In this document: one piece after another, positions 41,371 to 52,039 of the stretch
How the letters are laid out: each line of letters begins with the position of its first letter
How positions within the stretch are numbered: position 1 is the stretch's first letter
NCBI RefSeq assembly: GCF_018494055.1
Contig: NZ_JABBFQ010000005.1
Coordinates: 1-64,000, forward strand
DNA from: Rosenbergiella epipactidis
Lineage (GTDB): Bacteria; Pseudomonadota; Gammaproteobacteria; Enterobacterales; Enterobacteriaceae
DNA length: 64,000 nt
Direction of reading: 5' to 3'
The notes under the pieces: generated by a model
The model's database searches: none
What the model saw: the letters and a program-made list of their open reading frames with translations, nothing else
What the model was told of the DNA's origin: nothing
Made by a program: the position numbers and the translations under genes

Positions 41371-43445
41371 AAGGTCGCCTGCTTGATGCCATTCCGCTCA
41401 CTACGCTGACCGGTGTCGGGGCCAGCCAATCCGCCAAGTTAGCGAAAATCGGCCTTCATACGTTACAAGATTTACTGTTACATCTGCCCTTACGCTACGA
41501 AGACCGTACGCATCTCACCGCCATCAATGACTTACAAGCCGGTTCACATACTACCGTCTGCGGCGAGGTGTTACACAGCGAGATCACCTTTGGCCGTCGA
41601 CGCATGCTGGTGTGTCAAATCAGTGATGGAACAGGAACCCTCACGCTACGCTTTTTCAACTTCAATGCCGGGATGAAAAATGGCCTAGCGACTGGCAAAA
41701 GAATCATTGCCTGGGGCGAGATCCGACGCGGACAGCGCGGTCCAGAAATTATACACCCTGAATATCGCCAGCAGGATGAGCAACAAGCCATCGCCCTGCA
41801 GGAGACTTTAACGCCGGTTTACCCCGCAACCGAGGGCATACGCCAAGCCACGCTGCGTAATTTAACCGATCAAGCACTGGTATTGCTGCAACATAACCCT
41901 ATTCAGGAGCTATTGCCGCAAGAACTTTGTCGCAGCCTACTGTCACTGACGGAAGCATTACAGCTATTACACCGCCCACCTCCGGAGATGCAGTTAGCCG
42001 ATGTCGAGTTGGGCCGTCATCCTGCGCAACTACGCCTGATTACCGAAGAGCTATTGGCCCATCAGCTCAGTATGTTACAAGCACGGGCCGGAGCGCAGCA
42101 GTATCGTGCCTTATCCTTTAAACCCGATGACCGTTTGTCGGCACAACTGTTAAGCCAGCTCCCCTTTACGCCGACCGGCGCTCAGCAACGGGTCGTCAAG
42201 GAGATTGAACAGGATTTGGCGCATCCCTATCCGATGTTGCGACTGGTACAAGGCGATGTGGGATCGGGAAAAACCTTGGTGGCCGCACTGGCCGCATTAC
42301 AAGTCATTGCCGCCGACCAGCAAGTGGTAATGATGGCTCCTACCGAGCTACTTGCTGAACAACATGCGCATAATTTCCGAACTTGGTTCGAACCCCTTGG
42401 CATTCAAGTCGGCTGGTTAGCCGGAAAACAGAAAGGAAAAGCGCGCGCTGCCGAGCAAGAACGTATTGCCCGCGGCGAAGTGCACATGGTCGTCGGCACT
42501 CACGCCCTCTTCCAAGAACATATCCAATTCCAACATTTGGCGCTGGTAATCATCGATGAGCAGCACCGTTTTGGTGTTCATCAACGTCTCGCACTATGGG
42601 AAAAAGGTCAGCAACAAGGCTTCCATCCGCATCAATTAATCATGACGGCGACCCCTATTCCCCGTACCTTAGCGATGACGGCCTATGCCGATCTCGAGAC
42701 ATCAACCATTGATGAGCTCCCCCCTGGACGTACCCCGGTCACGACCGTCGCCATTCCAGACTCTCGACGTAGTGAGATAATTTCCCGCGTCGAGAAAGCC
42801 TGTGCCGAGGGTCGACAAGCTTATTGGGTCTGTACCTTGATTGAAGAATCAGAGCAGCTCGAAGCGCAAGCCGCTGAGAACACGTTACTCGAACTTCAAG
42901 TTGCCCTCCCCGCAATGCGCATCGGTTTAGTGCACGGTAGAATGAAACCGGCTGAAAAACAGCAGATCATGCAACAGTTTAAAAGTCATGAACTGGATCT
43001 GCTGATTGCGACGACCGTCATTGAAGTGGGCGTGGATGTCCCGAATTCAAGTTTGATGATTATCGATAATGCCGAGCGTCTTGGCTTGGCCCAGCTGCAC
43101 CAGTTACGCGGACGAGTCGGTCGTGGTGCTGTCGCCTCACACTGTGTCTTATTGTATAAACCGCCTCTTAGTAAAACGGCGCAAAAGCGCCTACAGGTGC
43201 TGCGCGATACCAATGATGGATTTGTTATTGCTCAGCATGACTTGGAGATCCGTGGCCCGGGAGAACTGCTCGGGACCAAACAAACCGGAAACGCTGAGTT
43301 TAAAGTTGTGGATTTAGTGCGTGATCAACGCTTAATCCCAGAAATACAGCGTATCGCCAGGCATCTCCACCAGCACTACCCCGAACAGTCGAAGGCACTG
43401 ATTGAACGATGGCTACCGGCCAAAACGCTGTTCAGTAATGTATAA
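41367..43445 (+). CDS. recG: ATP-dependent DNA helicase RecG
   Basis: Branch-migration helicase that regresses stalled forks and processes recombination intermediates and R-loops. The N-terminal wedge/OB domain with LHLPLRYEDRTHL is followed by helicase motifs: Walker A GDVGSGKTLVA, the DEQH box IIDEQHRFGVHQR, TATPIPRTLAMT, and the motif VI region QLRGRVGRGAVAS. 692 residues against 693 in E. coli. ATG 41367 overlaps the trmH stop by translational coupling. Confidence 0.97.
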   Translation: MKGRLLDAIPLTTLTGVGASQSAKLAKIGLHTLQDLLLHLPLRYEDRTHLTAINDLQAGSHTTVCGEVLHSEITFGRRRMLVCQISDGTGTLTLRFFNFNAGMKNGLATGKRIIAWGEIRRGQRGPEIIHPEYRQQDEQQAIALQETLTPVYPATEGIRQATLRNLTDQALVLLQHNPIQELLPQELCRSLLSLTEALQLLHRPPPEMQLADVELGRHPAQLRLITEELLAHQLSMLQARAGAQQYRALSFKPDDRLSAQLLSQLPFTPTGAQQRVVKEIEQDLAHPYPMLRLVQGDVGSGKTLVAALAALQVIAADQQVVMMAPTELLAEQHAHNFRTWFEPLGIQVGWLAGKQKGKARAAEQERIARGEVHMVVGTHALFQEHIQFQHLALVIIDEQHRFGVHQRLALWEKGQQQGFHPHQLIMTATPIPRTLAMTAYADLETSTIDELPPGRTPVTTVAIPDSRRSEIISRVEKACAEGRQAYWVCTLIEESEQLEAQAAENTLLELQVALPAMRIGLVHGRMKPAEKQQIMQQFKSHELDLLIATTVIEVGVDVPNSSLMIIDNAERLGLAQLHQLRGRVGRGAVASHCVLLYKPPLSKTAQKRLQVLRDTNDGFVIAQHDLEIRGPGELLGTKQTGNAEFKVVDLVRDQRLIPEIQRIARHLHQHYPEQSKALIERWLPAKTLFSNV

Positions 43446-43539
43446 ACTATCGCGAGCGGTTTTCGTCAAAGCAATCGTTTGCAATCGTACCCGACTCCTT
43501 TAAAATTGCCCCTTTTTATGACTCTGCCAGAGAAAAACT

Positions 43540-44922
43540 ATGTCCGCCGAACGTGTCGAACCGACTGAAAACCCGCCACCCGCTCCGCGTAGTGAGCTCA
43601 TTTATACGCTGGAAGCTCGTCCTCCGCTTCCACAAGCTGTCTTTGCCGCCTTACAACACCTGCTGGCCATGTTTGTGGCCGTGATTACGCCAGCACTGCT
43701 AATCTGCAAGGGCTTAGACTTACCGGCAGAAGATACACGACATATTCTTAGCATGTCGCTCTTTGCCTCTGGCATCGCCTCGCTATTACAGATTAAAACT
43801 TGGGGCCCAATTGGATCAGGGCTACTGTCAGTTCAAGGGACGAGCTTTAACTTTGTGTCGCCGCTCATTATGGGGGGCCTTGCCTTAAAACAAGGGGGAG
43901 CAGATACCTCTCACATGATGGCGGCACTCTTCGGTACCCTCATGATTGCTTCCTGTACCGAGATGATTATTTCGCGAATACTCCCGTATGTTCAGCGTGT
44001 CATCACCCCTCTGGTCTCGGGAATTGTCGTCATGATCATCGGCCTGTCGTTGATTCAGGTCGGCTTAACCTCCGTTGGGGGAGGCTTTAGCGCGATGGCA
44101 GACCATAGTTTTGGCTCGCCGACGAATTTACTGTTGGCAGGGGTGGTGCTAGCCACCATCATCCTGCTGAATCGCCAAAAAAACCCTTACTTAAGAATTG
44201 CCGCGCTGTTTATTGCCATGCTTATCGGCTACGTCCTAGCCTGGGCGATGGGAGTATTACCGAGTGCGCTGCCAAGCGCCACGCACCCACTGGTGATGTG
44301 GCCGCAGCCTTTACGTTATGGGCTTGAGATCGATTGGAATTTATTACTGCCGCTGATGTTGGTATTTATGGTGACCTCGCTGGAAACCATTGGTGATATT
44401 ACCGCAACGTCAGACGTCTCAGAACAGCCGGTAAAAGGCCCTCTTTATATGCAGCGTCTCAAGGGTGGGGTGCTGGCTAACGGTATCAATAGCTGTGTTT
44501 CGGCACTGTTTAATACTTTCCCTAATTCCTGTTTTGGTCAAAACAATGGTGTGATCCAACTGACCGGGGTGGCCAGCCGCTATGTCGGGTTTATTGTCGC
44601 GATAATGTTGATGCTGTTGGGGCTTTTTCCTGCGGTCAGTGATATTGTACAGAATATCCCCGAGCCGGTGCTCGGTGGCGCAACCTTAGTGATGTTTGGT
44701 ACCATTGCCGCTTCTGGCGTACGTATTGTGGCACGGGAAACCCTAAATCGCCGCGCAATCATGGTGATGGCATTATCGTTAGGGATTGGATTAGGGGTGT
44801 CGCAACACCCAGAAATCCTTCAGTTTGCGCCTGAGTGGCTGCGCACACTCTTTTCCTCAGGAATCGCCGCCGGTGGCGTAACCGCTATCGTGTTAAACCT
44901 GATTTTGCCTCGCGAGGAATAA
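43540..44922 (+). CDS. xanP: Xanthine permease XanP (NCS2 family)
   Basis: Proton-coupled xanthine importer of the inner membrane. 460 residues with about 14 membrane segments. The NCS2/NAT signatures are present: [15 protein letters not shown], the NAT motif area with [15 protein letters not shown], and a conserved Glu in [15 protein letters not shown]. coli XanP has 463 residues. E. coli gltS, between recG and xanP, is absent. Confidence 0.92.
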   Translation: MSAERVEPTENPPPAPRSELIYTLEARPPLPQAVFAALQHLLAMFVAVITPALLICKGLDLPAEDTRHILSMSLFASGIASLLQIKTWGPIGSGLLSVQGTSFNFVSPLIMGGLALKQGGADTSHMMAALFGTLMIASCTEMIISRILPYVQRVITPLVSGIVVMIIGLSLIQVGLTSVGGGFSAMADHSFGSPTNLLLAGVVLATIILLNRQKNPYLRIAALFIAMLIGYVLAWAMGVLPSALPSATHPLVMWPQPLRYGLEIDWNLLLPLMLVFMVTSLETIGDITATSDVSEQPVKGPLYMQRLKGGVLANGINSCVSALFNTFPNSCFGQNNGVIQLTGVASRYVGFIVAIMLMLLGLFPAVSDIVQNIPEPVLGGATLVMFGTIAASGVRIVARETLNRRAIMVMALSLGIGLGVSQHPEILQFAPEWLRTLFSSGIAAGGVTAIVLNLILPREE

Positions 44923-45034
44923 GTCATATTATCCGACTGATTATTGATCCCGATAGTCAGTCGTCTTGATGCTCCTTGAGCTAACAGTGATTTTGAGGCA
45001 TAACCAACAGTTCGCTCATCATTAGGAAACGTCG

Positions 45035-46675
45035 ATGAAGTTACTCGTTAAATTACTGCTCTCTCTTGTGCTACTCATCGTGCTCCTACTGAGTCTCGGC
45101 TATGCCGTGCTACGTAGCCATTGGGGCATCGCCGCAGCCTGCCGCTGGATCAGTGATGCGACGCCTTATCATTTATCGATTGCACGACTTTCCCATGATT
45201 GGTCGCATCCCTTAACCTTTCATATCGATCAGGTCACTTTCGGTGAAGATGGTCAACCTGCGCTGCTGATTGCTGGTAAATTGTCGCTATCCCTCACCGC
45301 TCGCCAGCTAATTAGCCCAGCTCATTTCGCGCAGATTACAATTGAACAAGGCACATTGGTCCTCAGTAATTTAACCCCTGAAGCGACACTCCCGATCAGC
45401 GCCGATCGCTTAGAGCTTCAGGCGGTTAAATTATTAAACCCGTATCCAACTAACTGCCTCTCAGCAAAACAGCTTAATGGGACGTTAACCCCTTGGACAC
45501 CGAGTCAACAAGCGGTCTTAGGTAAACGATTCACCTTCAATTTTTCAGCGGAAGACGTGCATGTCGCGCATCGGCAATTCGATAAGTTGATCGCGCAGGG
45601 GAGTAAAGATTTTCAGCAGTTAACGATCACCGCATTATCTGGGGCCGTTGAGCGTGGGACTTTTGAGGGAAAACTTTCACGGTCGGCGGATGGCCAGTGG
45701 CAAATCCCTAGACTGCAACTCGATAATATCCGTTTTCAAACCGATAAAGGGCTAGCCGATCTCTTCGCTCCAGCGATGCTTCCCCCTGTGACAATTCAGG
45801 ACCTCACGATCAACCATCTCAGTATCGTTGGCCGAAATTGGGTGATCAACGATGTCTCAGCCAATGGCCAGAACCTTAGCAACATCTCAGGACTCGCAGG
45901 TCACTTAGCGCTCAATGCAGAGAGCCTGATGTTGGGCACAGAACAGTGGTCGCAACCTCATTTACGACTCACCGCGGCAGAGGGCAATCTTACTCTCGAC
46001 CAATTTGATGCCGATTGGGCGAAAGGGACCGTCTCCGCCAAAGGCCAGTGGCTAAGAAAAACCGGCGCGCTGCAGCTAGACAAGCTGGATTTCAGCAATG
46101 TTCGCTATACCCTACCCAGCGATTGGCGTCAGTTCCTGCAGTCACCGCTGCCCCAGGCTATTCAGTCGATTACGCTTAATAACCTCAGTGTGGAAAATGG
46201 CCTCTTTATTGATATTTCCCCCGACTTTCCTTTCCAGATGACCGCCGCTCATATTACGGGGAGTCAGCTACAGATCGCCCAACAGCACCAGTGGGGGCTT
46301 TGGAAGGGCGAGGCAGAATACTATGCCGCCGCCGCAACCTTTAATCGCCAAGATATTCGGGCGCTCTGGTTCAAAGTCAGCGCGACCCCTGACGAATTAC
46401 GTGTGCAAGATATAAAAGGATTGATACAGGAGGGGCCGATGATCGGCAACTTGGCGATATCCCAATCTCCGACGCACCCTTTTACCCTCTCACTTCAGGG
46501 AGAAAGAGTGCCTTACGAGGCTTTCACCCATTGGTTCTGGCCACGTCCTTTGTCCGGGCAAGGTAACTTTAGTGTCAATCTCAAGGGGAATCTGCCTTCG
46601 CTCACGGCATCCCCTTCTTCATTACAGGGAACCTTCACAACACCGTCCTTCAGCCAGCAAGTCGGATCGGAATGA
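45035..46675 (+). CDS. yicH: AsmA-family envelope protein YicH
   Basis: AsmA-like inner-membrane-anchored periplasmic protein; this family is thought to help move lipids or maintain the outer membrane, and YicH's own role is unsettled. One N-terminal membrane helix (about 4-24) is followed by repeated beta-rich periplasmic segments. It matches E. coli YicH at VTFGEDGQPA, ATFNRQDIR and elsewhere, and it follows xanP as in E. coli. 546 residues against 569: the C-terminus is short, ending at QQVGSE. Confidence 0.87.
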   Translation: MKLLVKLLLSLVLLIVLLLSLGYAVLRSHWGIAAACRWISDATPYHLSIARLSHDWSHPLTFHIDQVTFGEDGQPALLIAGKLSLSLTARQLISPAHFAQITIEQGTLVLSNLTPEATLPISADRLELQAVKLLNPYPTNCLSAKQLNGTLTPWTPSQQAVLGKRFTFNFSAEDVHVAHRQFDKLIAQGSKDFQQLTITALSGAVERGTFEGKLSRSADGQWQIPRLQLDNIRFQTDKGLADLFAPAMLPPVTIQDLTINHLSIVGRNWVINDVSANGQNLSNISGLAGHLALNAESLMLGTEQWSQPHLRLTAAEGNLTLDQFDADWAKGTVSAKGQWLRKTGALQLDKLDFSNVRYTLPSDWRQFLQSPLPQAIQSITLNNLSVENGLFIDISPDFPFQMTAAHITGSQLQIAQQHQWGLWKGEAEYYAAAATFNRQDIRALWFKVSATPDELRVQDIKGLIQEGPMIGNLAISQSPTHPFTLSLQGERVPYEAFTHWFWPRPLSGQGNFSVNLKGNLPSLTASPSSLQGTFTTPSFSQQVGSE

Positions 46676-46717
46676 GGAGTCGGGTGATAAGCGAGGCTTG
46701 CCACCCATCCTAACCTA

Positions 46718-47659
46718 TTAGTGAGGCGCTGAGCCGCCCTGTTCCAAGGGTTTCTCAGCTTCCGCTGGCAACACAAGATAGACCCCTTGAAACACTGCGC
46801 CTTGATGATGTTCATCGCTTAAGGTGACGTCTAAACTCACCCTCGCCTTACGGCCACAAGCAAGACGATCTAAATCACCTTTTAGCGACCCCAAATCGGC
46901 ACTGGCCGTTGGCCGGCCTTGTAAGGGCTGGCTGTAACGAATATGGGCATCTGCCAACACGATGGTCCCGCCCAACTTTCGCTCCCTGAGCAGTAACCAA
47001 ATCAGTCCCCAGCCGGTCAAGGTGGCCAAGGAAAATTGGCTGCCAGCAAACAGCGTATGGTGGGGATTTTGGTTACCGGTTTCCGGCATGGTCGTCATAA
47101 ACTTCTGGCCGGTATATTGCTGAATACGCACTCCCATTTTTTCACTTAAGGGGATATGCTGATACCAAGCCTGCTGTAACTGCTCACACCAATCAGCGCG
47201 ATGAAGAATATCATCCATTGACGCCATCGGCTTAATCATTAAAAAGTGGCGGATCCGAGTGGTTTGCGAAGCGGTTACTCGACCTTGATTGATATAACCC
47301 AGCTGAGCAAAAAACTCGACGGCATCTTCCCGCGCGCTGCACGTCACTCGCTTAACCCCTTCTTGTCGCGCAACAGACTCTAAGGTCATGATCAGTAATC
47401 GACCCAGTCCCTTACCACGCAGTTCCGGCGAGACTGCAAGAAACCTAATTGACGCTTCGTTATCGCCACTGATAGAGAGCCGCCCAACGCCCACCACTCG
47501 ATTCTCATCATCAACGAGCATTTGGTGATGCGCCGTGGTATCCCAAGCATCTTGCTCTGAACCCGGCGGCTGGTTTAACGGCTTGCGCAGCATCTGCCAA
47601 CGAAACTGGAAATACTCGGCAAGATCACTGTCGGTTTCAGGAACGCGTAATTGATACAT
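46718..47659 (-). CDS. fabY: Two-domain GNAT/thioesterase-like protein FabY (YiiD)
   Basis: The E. coli homologue initiates fatty-acid synthesis as an acetyl-ACP:malonyl-ACP condensing-type factor. An N-terminal GNAT acetyltransferase domain (about 1-150, with the acetyl-CoA loop RGKGLGRLL) is joined to a C-terminal hotdog thioesterase-like domain (about 165-305, [15 protein letters not shown]). 313 residues. GGAGGGAG lies upstream of the ATG. Start and context beside dtd match E. coli; convergent with yicH. Confidence 0.92.
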   Translation of the reverse strand: MYQLRVPETDSDLAEYFQFRWQMLRKPLNQPPGSEQDAWDTTAHHQMLVDDENRVVGVGRLSISGDNEASIRFLAVSPELRGKGLGRLLIMTLESVARQEGVKRVTCSAREDAVEFFAQLGYINQGRVTASQTTRIRHFLMIKPMASMDDILHRADWCEQLQQAWYQHIPLSEKMGVRIQQYTGQKFMTTMPETGNQNPHHTLFAGSQFSLATLTGWGLIWLLLRERKLGGTIVLADAHIRYSQPLQGRPTASADLGSLKGDLDRLACGRKARVSLDVTLSDEHHQGAVFQGVYLVLPAEAEKPLEQGGSAPH

Positions 47660-47674
47660 TTATTCGCTCCCTCC

Positions 47675-48112
47675 TCAACACTGAAGCCAGAAAGTAACAG
47701 GGCCATCATTGGTTAGCGTCACTTGCATGTCTGCAGCAAACTGTCCATTTTCTGTGTGAATACCCAGTTCTCGGCAATAGCCGCTAAAAAAATGGTACAG
47801 CTCACGCGCTCTGTCGGGGGAAGCGCCTTTGGAAAAGGAAGGACGCATCCCTTTCTGGGTATCGGCGGCAAGGGTAAACTGTGAAACGACCAACAACTCC
47901 CCTTCAGCTTGCTGTAGGTTAAGGTTCATCTTCCCTTGCTCATCGCTAAATACCCGGTAGTTCACTACTTTTTCGGCTAATTTACGCGCCGTCGCCTCAT
48001 CATCATCCTTCTCGACACCGAGCAGGACAAGAAGGCCGCTCGCGATCTTACCGACCACGCTTCCCTCAACACTGACTTGAGCCGCTGAAACACGTTGAAT
48101 TAATGCAATCAT
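47675..48112 (-). CDS. dtd: D-aminoacyl-tRNA deacylase Dtd
   Basis: Frees tRNAs mischarged with D-amino acids or glycine. 145 residues with the active-site motifs [17 protein letters not shown] and the chirality-proofreading cross-subunit Gly-cisPro motif NDGPVTF near the C-terminus. The ATG overlaps the yihY stop (ATGA), so translation is coupled. Confidence 0.97.
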   Translation of the reverse strand: MIALIQRVSAAQVSVEGSVVGKIASGLLVLLGVEKDDDEATARKLAEKVVNYRVFSDEQGKMNLNLQQAEGELLVVSQFTLAADTQKGMRPSFSKGASPDRARELYHFFSGYCRELGIHTENGQFAADMQVTLTNDGPVTFWLQC

Positions 48113-48966
48113 GAGATATCCGCTTCTTGTTGACGCTGACGACGAAGTTTACGGTAGTGTTCAAGCGAGACAGTAATCTCTGCCCCCAGTAATACGATAC
48201 ACCACGTCCAATAGACCCACAGGAACAGCATAGGAATAACGGCAAGCACACCGTAAATAAGCTGATAAGCAGGAAACATCGTCACGTACAGCGTGAAAAC
48301 TTTTTTACCAATCTCGAATAATACACCGGCGACTAACGCGCCAATCAGCGCATCCTTACCCGCCACATTACAGGTAGGTACCACACTAAACAGTAGCCAG
48401 AAGGCTAGCCACGAAAGAAGTAAGGGAAAACTTCTCAGTACTAACTGAATGATCTCACTAATACCGGGCATATTAAGCCACTGCGGTGAAAGCAAGTAGG
48501 AACTCAGCGCAATACTCGCTCCCGCCAGTAATGGCCCCAGAGTCAGGATCATCCAGTACACGGCAAACGAAAAGACTAAGGGCCGCTTACGCGAGCTGCG
48601 CCAAATGCTGTTCAACGCGCTATCGATGGAGAACATCAACAGTAATGACGTAAAAATAAGGCCAATCGCGCCAAACACCGTCATACGATGGACATTCACC
48701 ACAAAGCGGTCGATATACTCTTCAATCACGTTACCCGTGGTGGGAACAAAGTTGCGGAAAATAAAATGTCGGATCTCACCACTGATATCGTTGAAAACCG
48801 GGAACGCTGAAAAGATAGCGAAAATTACCGTCACAAAGGGGACTAACCCTAATAATGAAACAAAGGTAAGGTTTCCCGCCTGTACCGTCATGTTATCGTC
48901 GTTAATTCGCCGCCAAAGTACGCCCAGCCAGCGAAGGAATGAACGTGTCCTGAGTTTAACCCGCAT
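48109..48966 (-). CDS. yihY: YihY/UPF0761 inner-membrane protein
   Basis: Six-helix membrane protein once misassigned as RNase BN; function not established. 285 residues with conserved [28 protein letters not shown]-like [34 protein letters not shown] and [18 protein letters not shown]. Same neighbours as in E. coli (yihX, dtd), overlapping dtd by four bases. Confidence 0.93.
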   Translation of the reverse strand: MRVKLRTRSFLRWLGVLWRRINDDNMTVQAGNLTFVSLLGLVPFVTVIFAIFSAFPVFNDISGEIRHFIFRNFVPTTGNVIEEYIDRFVVNVHRMTVFGAIGLIFTSLLLMFSIDSALNSIWRSSRKRPLVFSFAVYWMILTLGPLLAGASIALSSYLLSPQWLNMPGISEIIQLVLRSFPLLLSWLAFWLLFSVVPTCNVAGKDALIGALVAGVLFEIGKKVFTLYVTMFPAYQLIYGVLAVIPMLFLWVYWTWCIVLLGAEITVSLEHYRKLRRQRQQEADIS

Positions 48967-48981
48967 AGATAATTTGCTTCC

Positions 48982-49587
48982 CTACGAAAAATTACTAGTA
49001 CCTTGAATTGCCGCTTCTAACCCTTCAACGTCTTGGTAAAGATGAGTGTTGATCCCTAACTGTATTGCCGCTTCAATATTTTCAAAGAGGTCATCAACAA
49101 AGAACGCTTGCTCAGGGGCTACGCCCTCTTCAGCCAGCACATGGTGGAAAATCGCCGTATCCGGTTTACGTAGCCCAATACGATGCGAGAAATAGCATTG
49201 GTCGGCTACCGCGAGTAACTCAGGATACTGCTGCGCCAAAAATTCAGTATGAATTTGATTGGTATTAGACAGGAGAACGACGCGATGTCCCTCTGCGCGC
49301 AGTTGCTGAATAAGCGTGAGAACGGCTTTATTCACCCCGGTGAAAATCGCTTGCCAGCCGCTCACAAATTGCGGATAGCTGAGGTTGACCTCTAACTCGT
49401 CACACAGTGCCTCAGCAAATTGTTCATCCGATATCTCCCCCCTCTCATGGCGCTCAACCTGAGGGCCGAGTTGGAAGTGTTGTTGAACATGCGCAAGCGG
49501 AGTACCACTTAGGTTACTCCAGACGCCTAAAGCACGGGTGAAGTCGAGATTAACGATAACGTTTCCCAAATCGAAAATATATAACAT
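48982..49587 (-). CDS. yihX: HAD-family sugar-phosphate phosphatase YihX
   Basis: The E. coli homologue dephosphorylates alpha-D-glucose-1-phosphate. HAD motif I FDLGNV is at residues 5-10 (Asp6 nucleophile), motif II is LLSNTNQ, Lys is in LRKPD, and motif IV FVDDLFENIEAA. 201 residues. 15 bases upstream of yihY, likely one transcript yihX-yihY-dtd-fabY. Confidence 0.93.
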   Translation of the reverse strand: MLYIFDLGNVIVNLDFTRALGVWSNLSGTPLAHVQQHFQLGPQVERHERGEISDEQFAEALCDELEVNLSYPQFVSGWQAIFTGVNKAVLTLIQQLRAEGHRVVLLSNTNQIHTEFLAQQYPELLAVADQCYFSHRIGLRKPDTAIFHHVLAEEGVAPEQAFFVDDLFENIEAAIQLGINTHLYQDVEGLEAAIQGTSNFS

Positions 49588-49708
49588 GGCCTCTCTCCCG
49601 TAAGTTTTACTTATCTACACTATAAAGCCGACCTCCTCATTCTACCAATCGAGTTTTGGAAAATTGATCGCGTTTTGCGCACAGTCTTCAGTTGGCTAGA
49701 CGCAAGGC

Positions 49709-49746
49709 AAAAAAAAACCTGAACCAGAAGAGTCTGGTTCAGGTTT
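49709..49746 (-). terminator. Intrinsic terminator of typA
   Basis: A perfect 14-bp stem (49715-49728 with 49733-49746, loop AGAG) is followed on the minus strand by nine T residues (49717-49709). It lies 25 bases past the typA stop. Confidence 0.93.
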
Positions 49747-49770
49747 AGCTTAATGCTCAGAAAATGAGAA

Positions 49771-51594
49771 TTAAGACTCTTTACCGCCGCGCGATGCACG
49801 TTTACGGTCATTTTCAGTTAAATGACGCTTACGGATACGGACAGAAACTGGCGTTACTTCAACTAATTCGTCGTCATCGATGAACTCAAGCGCTTGCTCA
49901 AGGCTCATTTTGATCGCTGGAACCAGTGTAGTCGCTTCATCAGTCCCTGACGCACGCATGTTAGTCAGTTTCTTACCGGTTAAGCAGTTAACGGTCAGGT
50001 CGTTAGAACGTGAGTGAATACCGATGATTTGGCCTTCATACACTTCCGCACCGTGACCTAAGAATAACTTACCGCGGTCTTGCAGGCTGTACAGAGCAAA
50101 CGCAACAGCTTTACCTTGACCGTTAGAAATCAATACACCGTTTTGACGTTGGCCAACTTCACCTGGACGCATATCGTCGTAGTGACTGAAGGTTGAGTAC
50201 AGTAAACCTGTACCTGAAGTCATGGTCATGAATTCGTTACGGAAACCGATCAATCCACGGCTTGGGATAACGTAGTCTAAACGTACGCGGCCTTTACCAT
50301 CTGGATCCATGTTTTTCATGTCGCCTTTACGCTCACCCATAGCTTGCATCACAGAACCTTGGTGCTGTTCTTCGATATCAAGGGTCACGTTTTCGAATGG
50401 CTCTTGTTTACGTCCATCAATTTGACGGAAGATAACTTTAGGACGAGATACTGCCATCTCGAAGCCTTCACGACGCATGTTTTCGATCAGTACCGATAGG
50501 TGAAGTTCACCACGGCCTGAAACACGGAACGCATCAGCATCTTCAGTTTCTTCAACGCGTAAAGCAACGTTGTGGACCAGCTCTTTCTTCAGGCGGTCAA
50601 GGATTTGACGTGAAGTCACGTACTTACCTTCTTTACCACAGAATGGAGAGGTGTTTACACAGAAGAACATGCTAACAGTAGGCTCATCAACGCTCAGCGC
50701 TGGCAGGGCTTCAACTTTCTGAGTATCACAAATCGTGTCAGAAATGTTCAGTTCACCTAAACCAGTGATTGCAATGATATCACCCGCTTCCGCTAAATCA
50801 GATTCAATACGCTCAAGACCTAAATGGCCCAGTACTTTACCGACTTTACCGTTACGAGTTTTACCTTCGCTATCGATAACTGTAACCTGTTGGTTAGGTT
50901 TGATTTTACCGCGCTTGATACGGCCGATACCGATAACACCTAAGTAGTTGTTGTAATCAAGTTGCGAAATCTGCATTTGCAGCGAGCCATCTTGATCAAC
51001 ATTAGGTGCAGGAACGTGTTTTACGATCGCTTCGTACAGTGGCGTCATATCTTCAGCCATGTCTGCGTGATCGTCGCCCGCAATCCCTTGGATTGCAGAA
51101 GCGTAGATAATTGGGAAATCTAATTGCTCATCTGTCGCGTCTAAGTTGACGAACAGATCGAAGACTTGGTCAACCACCCAATCAGGACGTGCGCCCGGAC
51201 GGTCAATTTTGTTGATAACAACAATTGGTTTTAGACCATGAGCAAACGCTTTCTTAGTCACGAAACGGGTCTGTGGCATAGGACCATCAATCGCATCAAC
51301 GACTAACAGTACGGAATCGACCATAGACATAACACGTTCAACTTCACCACCGAAGTCGGCGTGTCCCGGGGTATCAACGATGTTGATACGGTAATCATTC
51401 CACTTAATAGCGGTGTTTTTTGCGAGGATAGTAATTCCACGCTCTTTCTCCAGGTCATTGGAGTCCATCACACGCTCAGTCGCTTCAGTACGCTCGTCAA
51501 AGGTACCGGACTGTTGTAAAAGTTTGTCGACTAGGGTGGTTTTTCCATGGTCAACGTGCGCGATGATGGCGATATTACGCAATTTTTCGATCAC
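49771..51594 (-). CDS. typA: Ribosome-associated GTPase BipA/TypA
   Basis: Translational GTPase that helps 50S assembly at low temperature and under stress. G1 [10 protein letters not shown]3 DTPGHADFG and G4 [10 protein letters not shown] are present. EF-G-like domains follow and the C-terminal region is specific to BipA. 607 residues. GTG start at 51594 with GAGG eight bases upstream, as in E. coli. Diverges from glnA; the 445-base gap holds the glnA control region. Confidence 0.97.
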   Translation of the reverse strand: MIEKLRNIAIIAHVDHGKTTLVDKLLQQSGTFDERTEATERVMDSNDLEKERGITILAKNTAIKWNDYRINIVDTPGHADFGGEVERVMSMVDSVLLVVDAIDGPMPQTRFVTKKAFAHGLKPIVVINKIDRPGARPDWVVDQVFDLFVNLDATDEQLDFPIIYASAIQGIAGDDHADMAEDMTPLYEAIVKHVPAPNVDQDGSLQMQISQLDYNNYLGVIGIGRIKRGKIKPNQQVTVIDSEGKTRNGKVGKVLGHLGLERIESDLAEAGDIIAITGLGELNISDTICDTQKVEALPALSVDEPTVSMFFCVNTSPFCGKEGKYVTSRQILDRLKKELVHNVALRVEETEDADAFRVSGRGELHLSVLIENMRREGFEMAVSRPKVIFRQIDGRKQEPFENVTLDIEEQHQGSVMQAMGERKGDMKNMDPDGKGRVRLDYVIPSRGLIGFRNEFMTMTSGTGLLYSTFSHYDDMRPGEVGQRQNGVLISNGQGKAVAFALYSLQDRGKLFLGHGAEVYEGQIIGIHSRSNDLTVNCLTGKKLTNMRASGTDEATTLVPAIKMSLEQALEFIDDDELVEVTPVSVRIRKRHLTENDRKRASRGGKES

Positions 51595-51762
51595 AGCTTT
51601 GCCTCAGGCATTAGAAATAGCGCGCTATTGTACACGGATTAGGCGAAAGACTGAACACGATCAGACGATTCACAGCCCTTTTATGCAGTTTTTTTTTATG
51701 ACTCCGCTTTACCGACTTTTTTTGTGCGATTTCAGTGCAAAATGACTACTCCTTATCCATAA

Positions 51763-51779
51763 TGCACCATAATGGATCA
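51763..51779. promoter_or_regulatory. NtrC enhancer site 1 for glnA
   Basis: The 17-base site TGCACCATAATGGATCA fits TGCACC(A)-N3-TGGTGCA. Its centre lies about 143 bases before the expected sigma-54 start, matching the E. coli -140 site. Confidence 0.82.
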
Positions 51780-51795
51780 TTAAAGTTGACGGTAT

Positions 51796-51812
51796 TGCTC
51801 TTTATTGGTGCA
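51796..51812. promoter_or_regulatory. NtrC enhancer site 2 for glnA
   Basis: The 17-base site TGCTCTTTATTGGTGCA keeps a perfect right half. Its centre is 33 bases (about three turns) from site 1, on the same face, and about 110 bases before the start, matching the E. coli -108 site. Confidence 0.82.
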
Positions 51813-51886
51813 ATGCCCTGTAATACAACAACGGTGAGGGCGGGCCAAACTCGCCTCTACTGGGCCTGTTCGGTGTTTTAGAAAAG

Positions 51887-51904
51887 TTGGCACGCTTTTC
51901 GCTT
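51887..51904 (+). promoter_or_regulatory. Sigma-54 promoter of glnA (glnAp2-like)
   Basis: TTGGCACGCTTTTCGCTT carries the -24 element TGGCACG and the -12 element TCGCT at the right 4-base spacing, nearly the same as E. coli glnAp2. The start lies about 125 bases before the glnA ATG. Confidence 0.88.
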
Positions 51905-52039
51905 TAAGAAAAATAAGCGAAAACGATAGCTAAAAAACGTTTTTAGGCGCTTGCCGGATTTCGGGTTAAAGGGTTGAGCCCTCGTAAGCATAATGCTTCC
52001 CATTTCCCCCACGATAATAGAGCTTTCAGGAGAGTAGAT

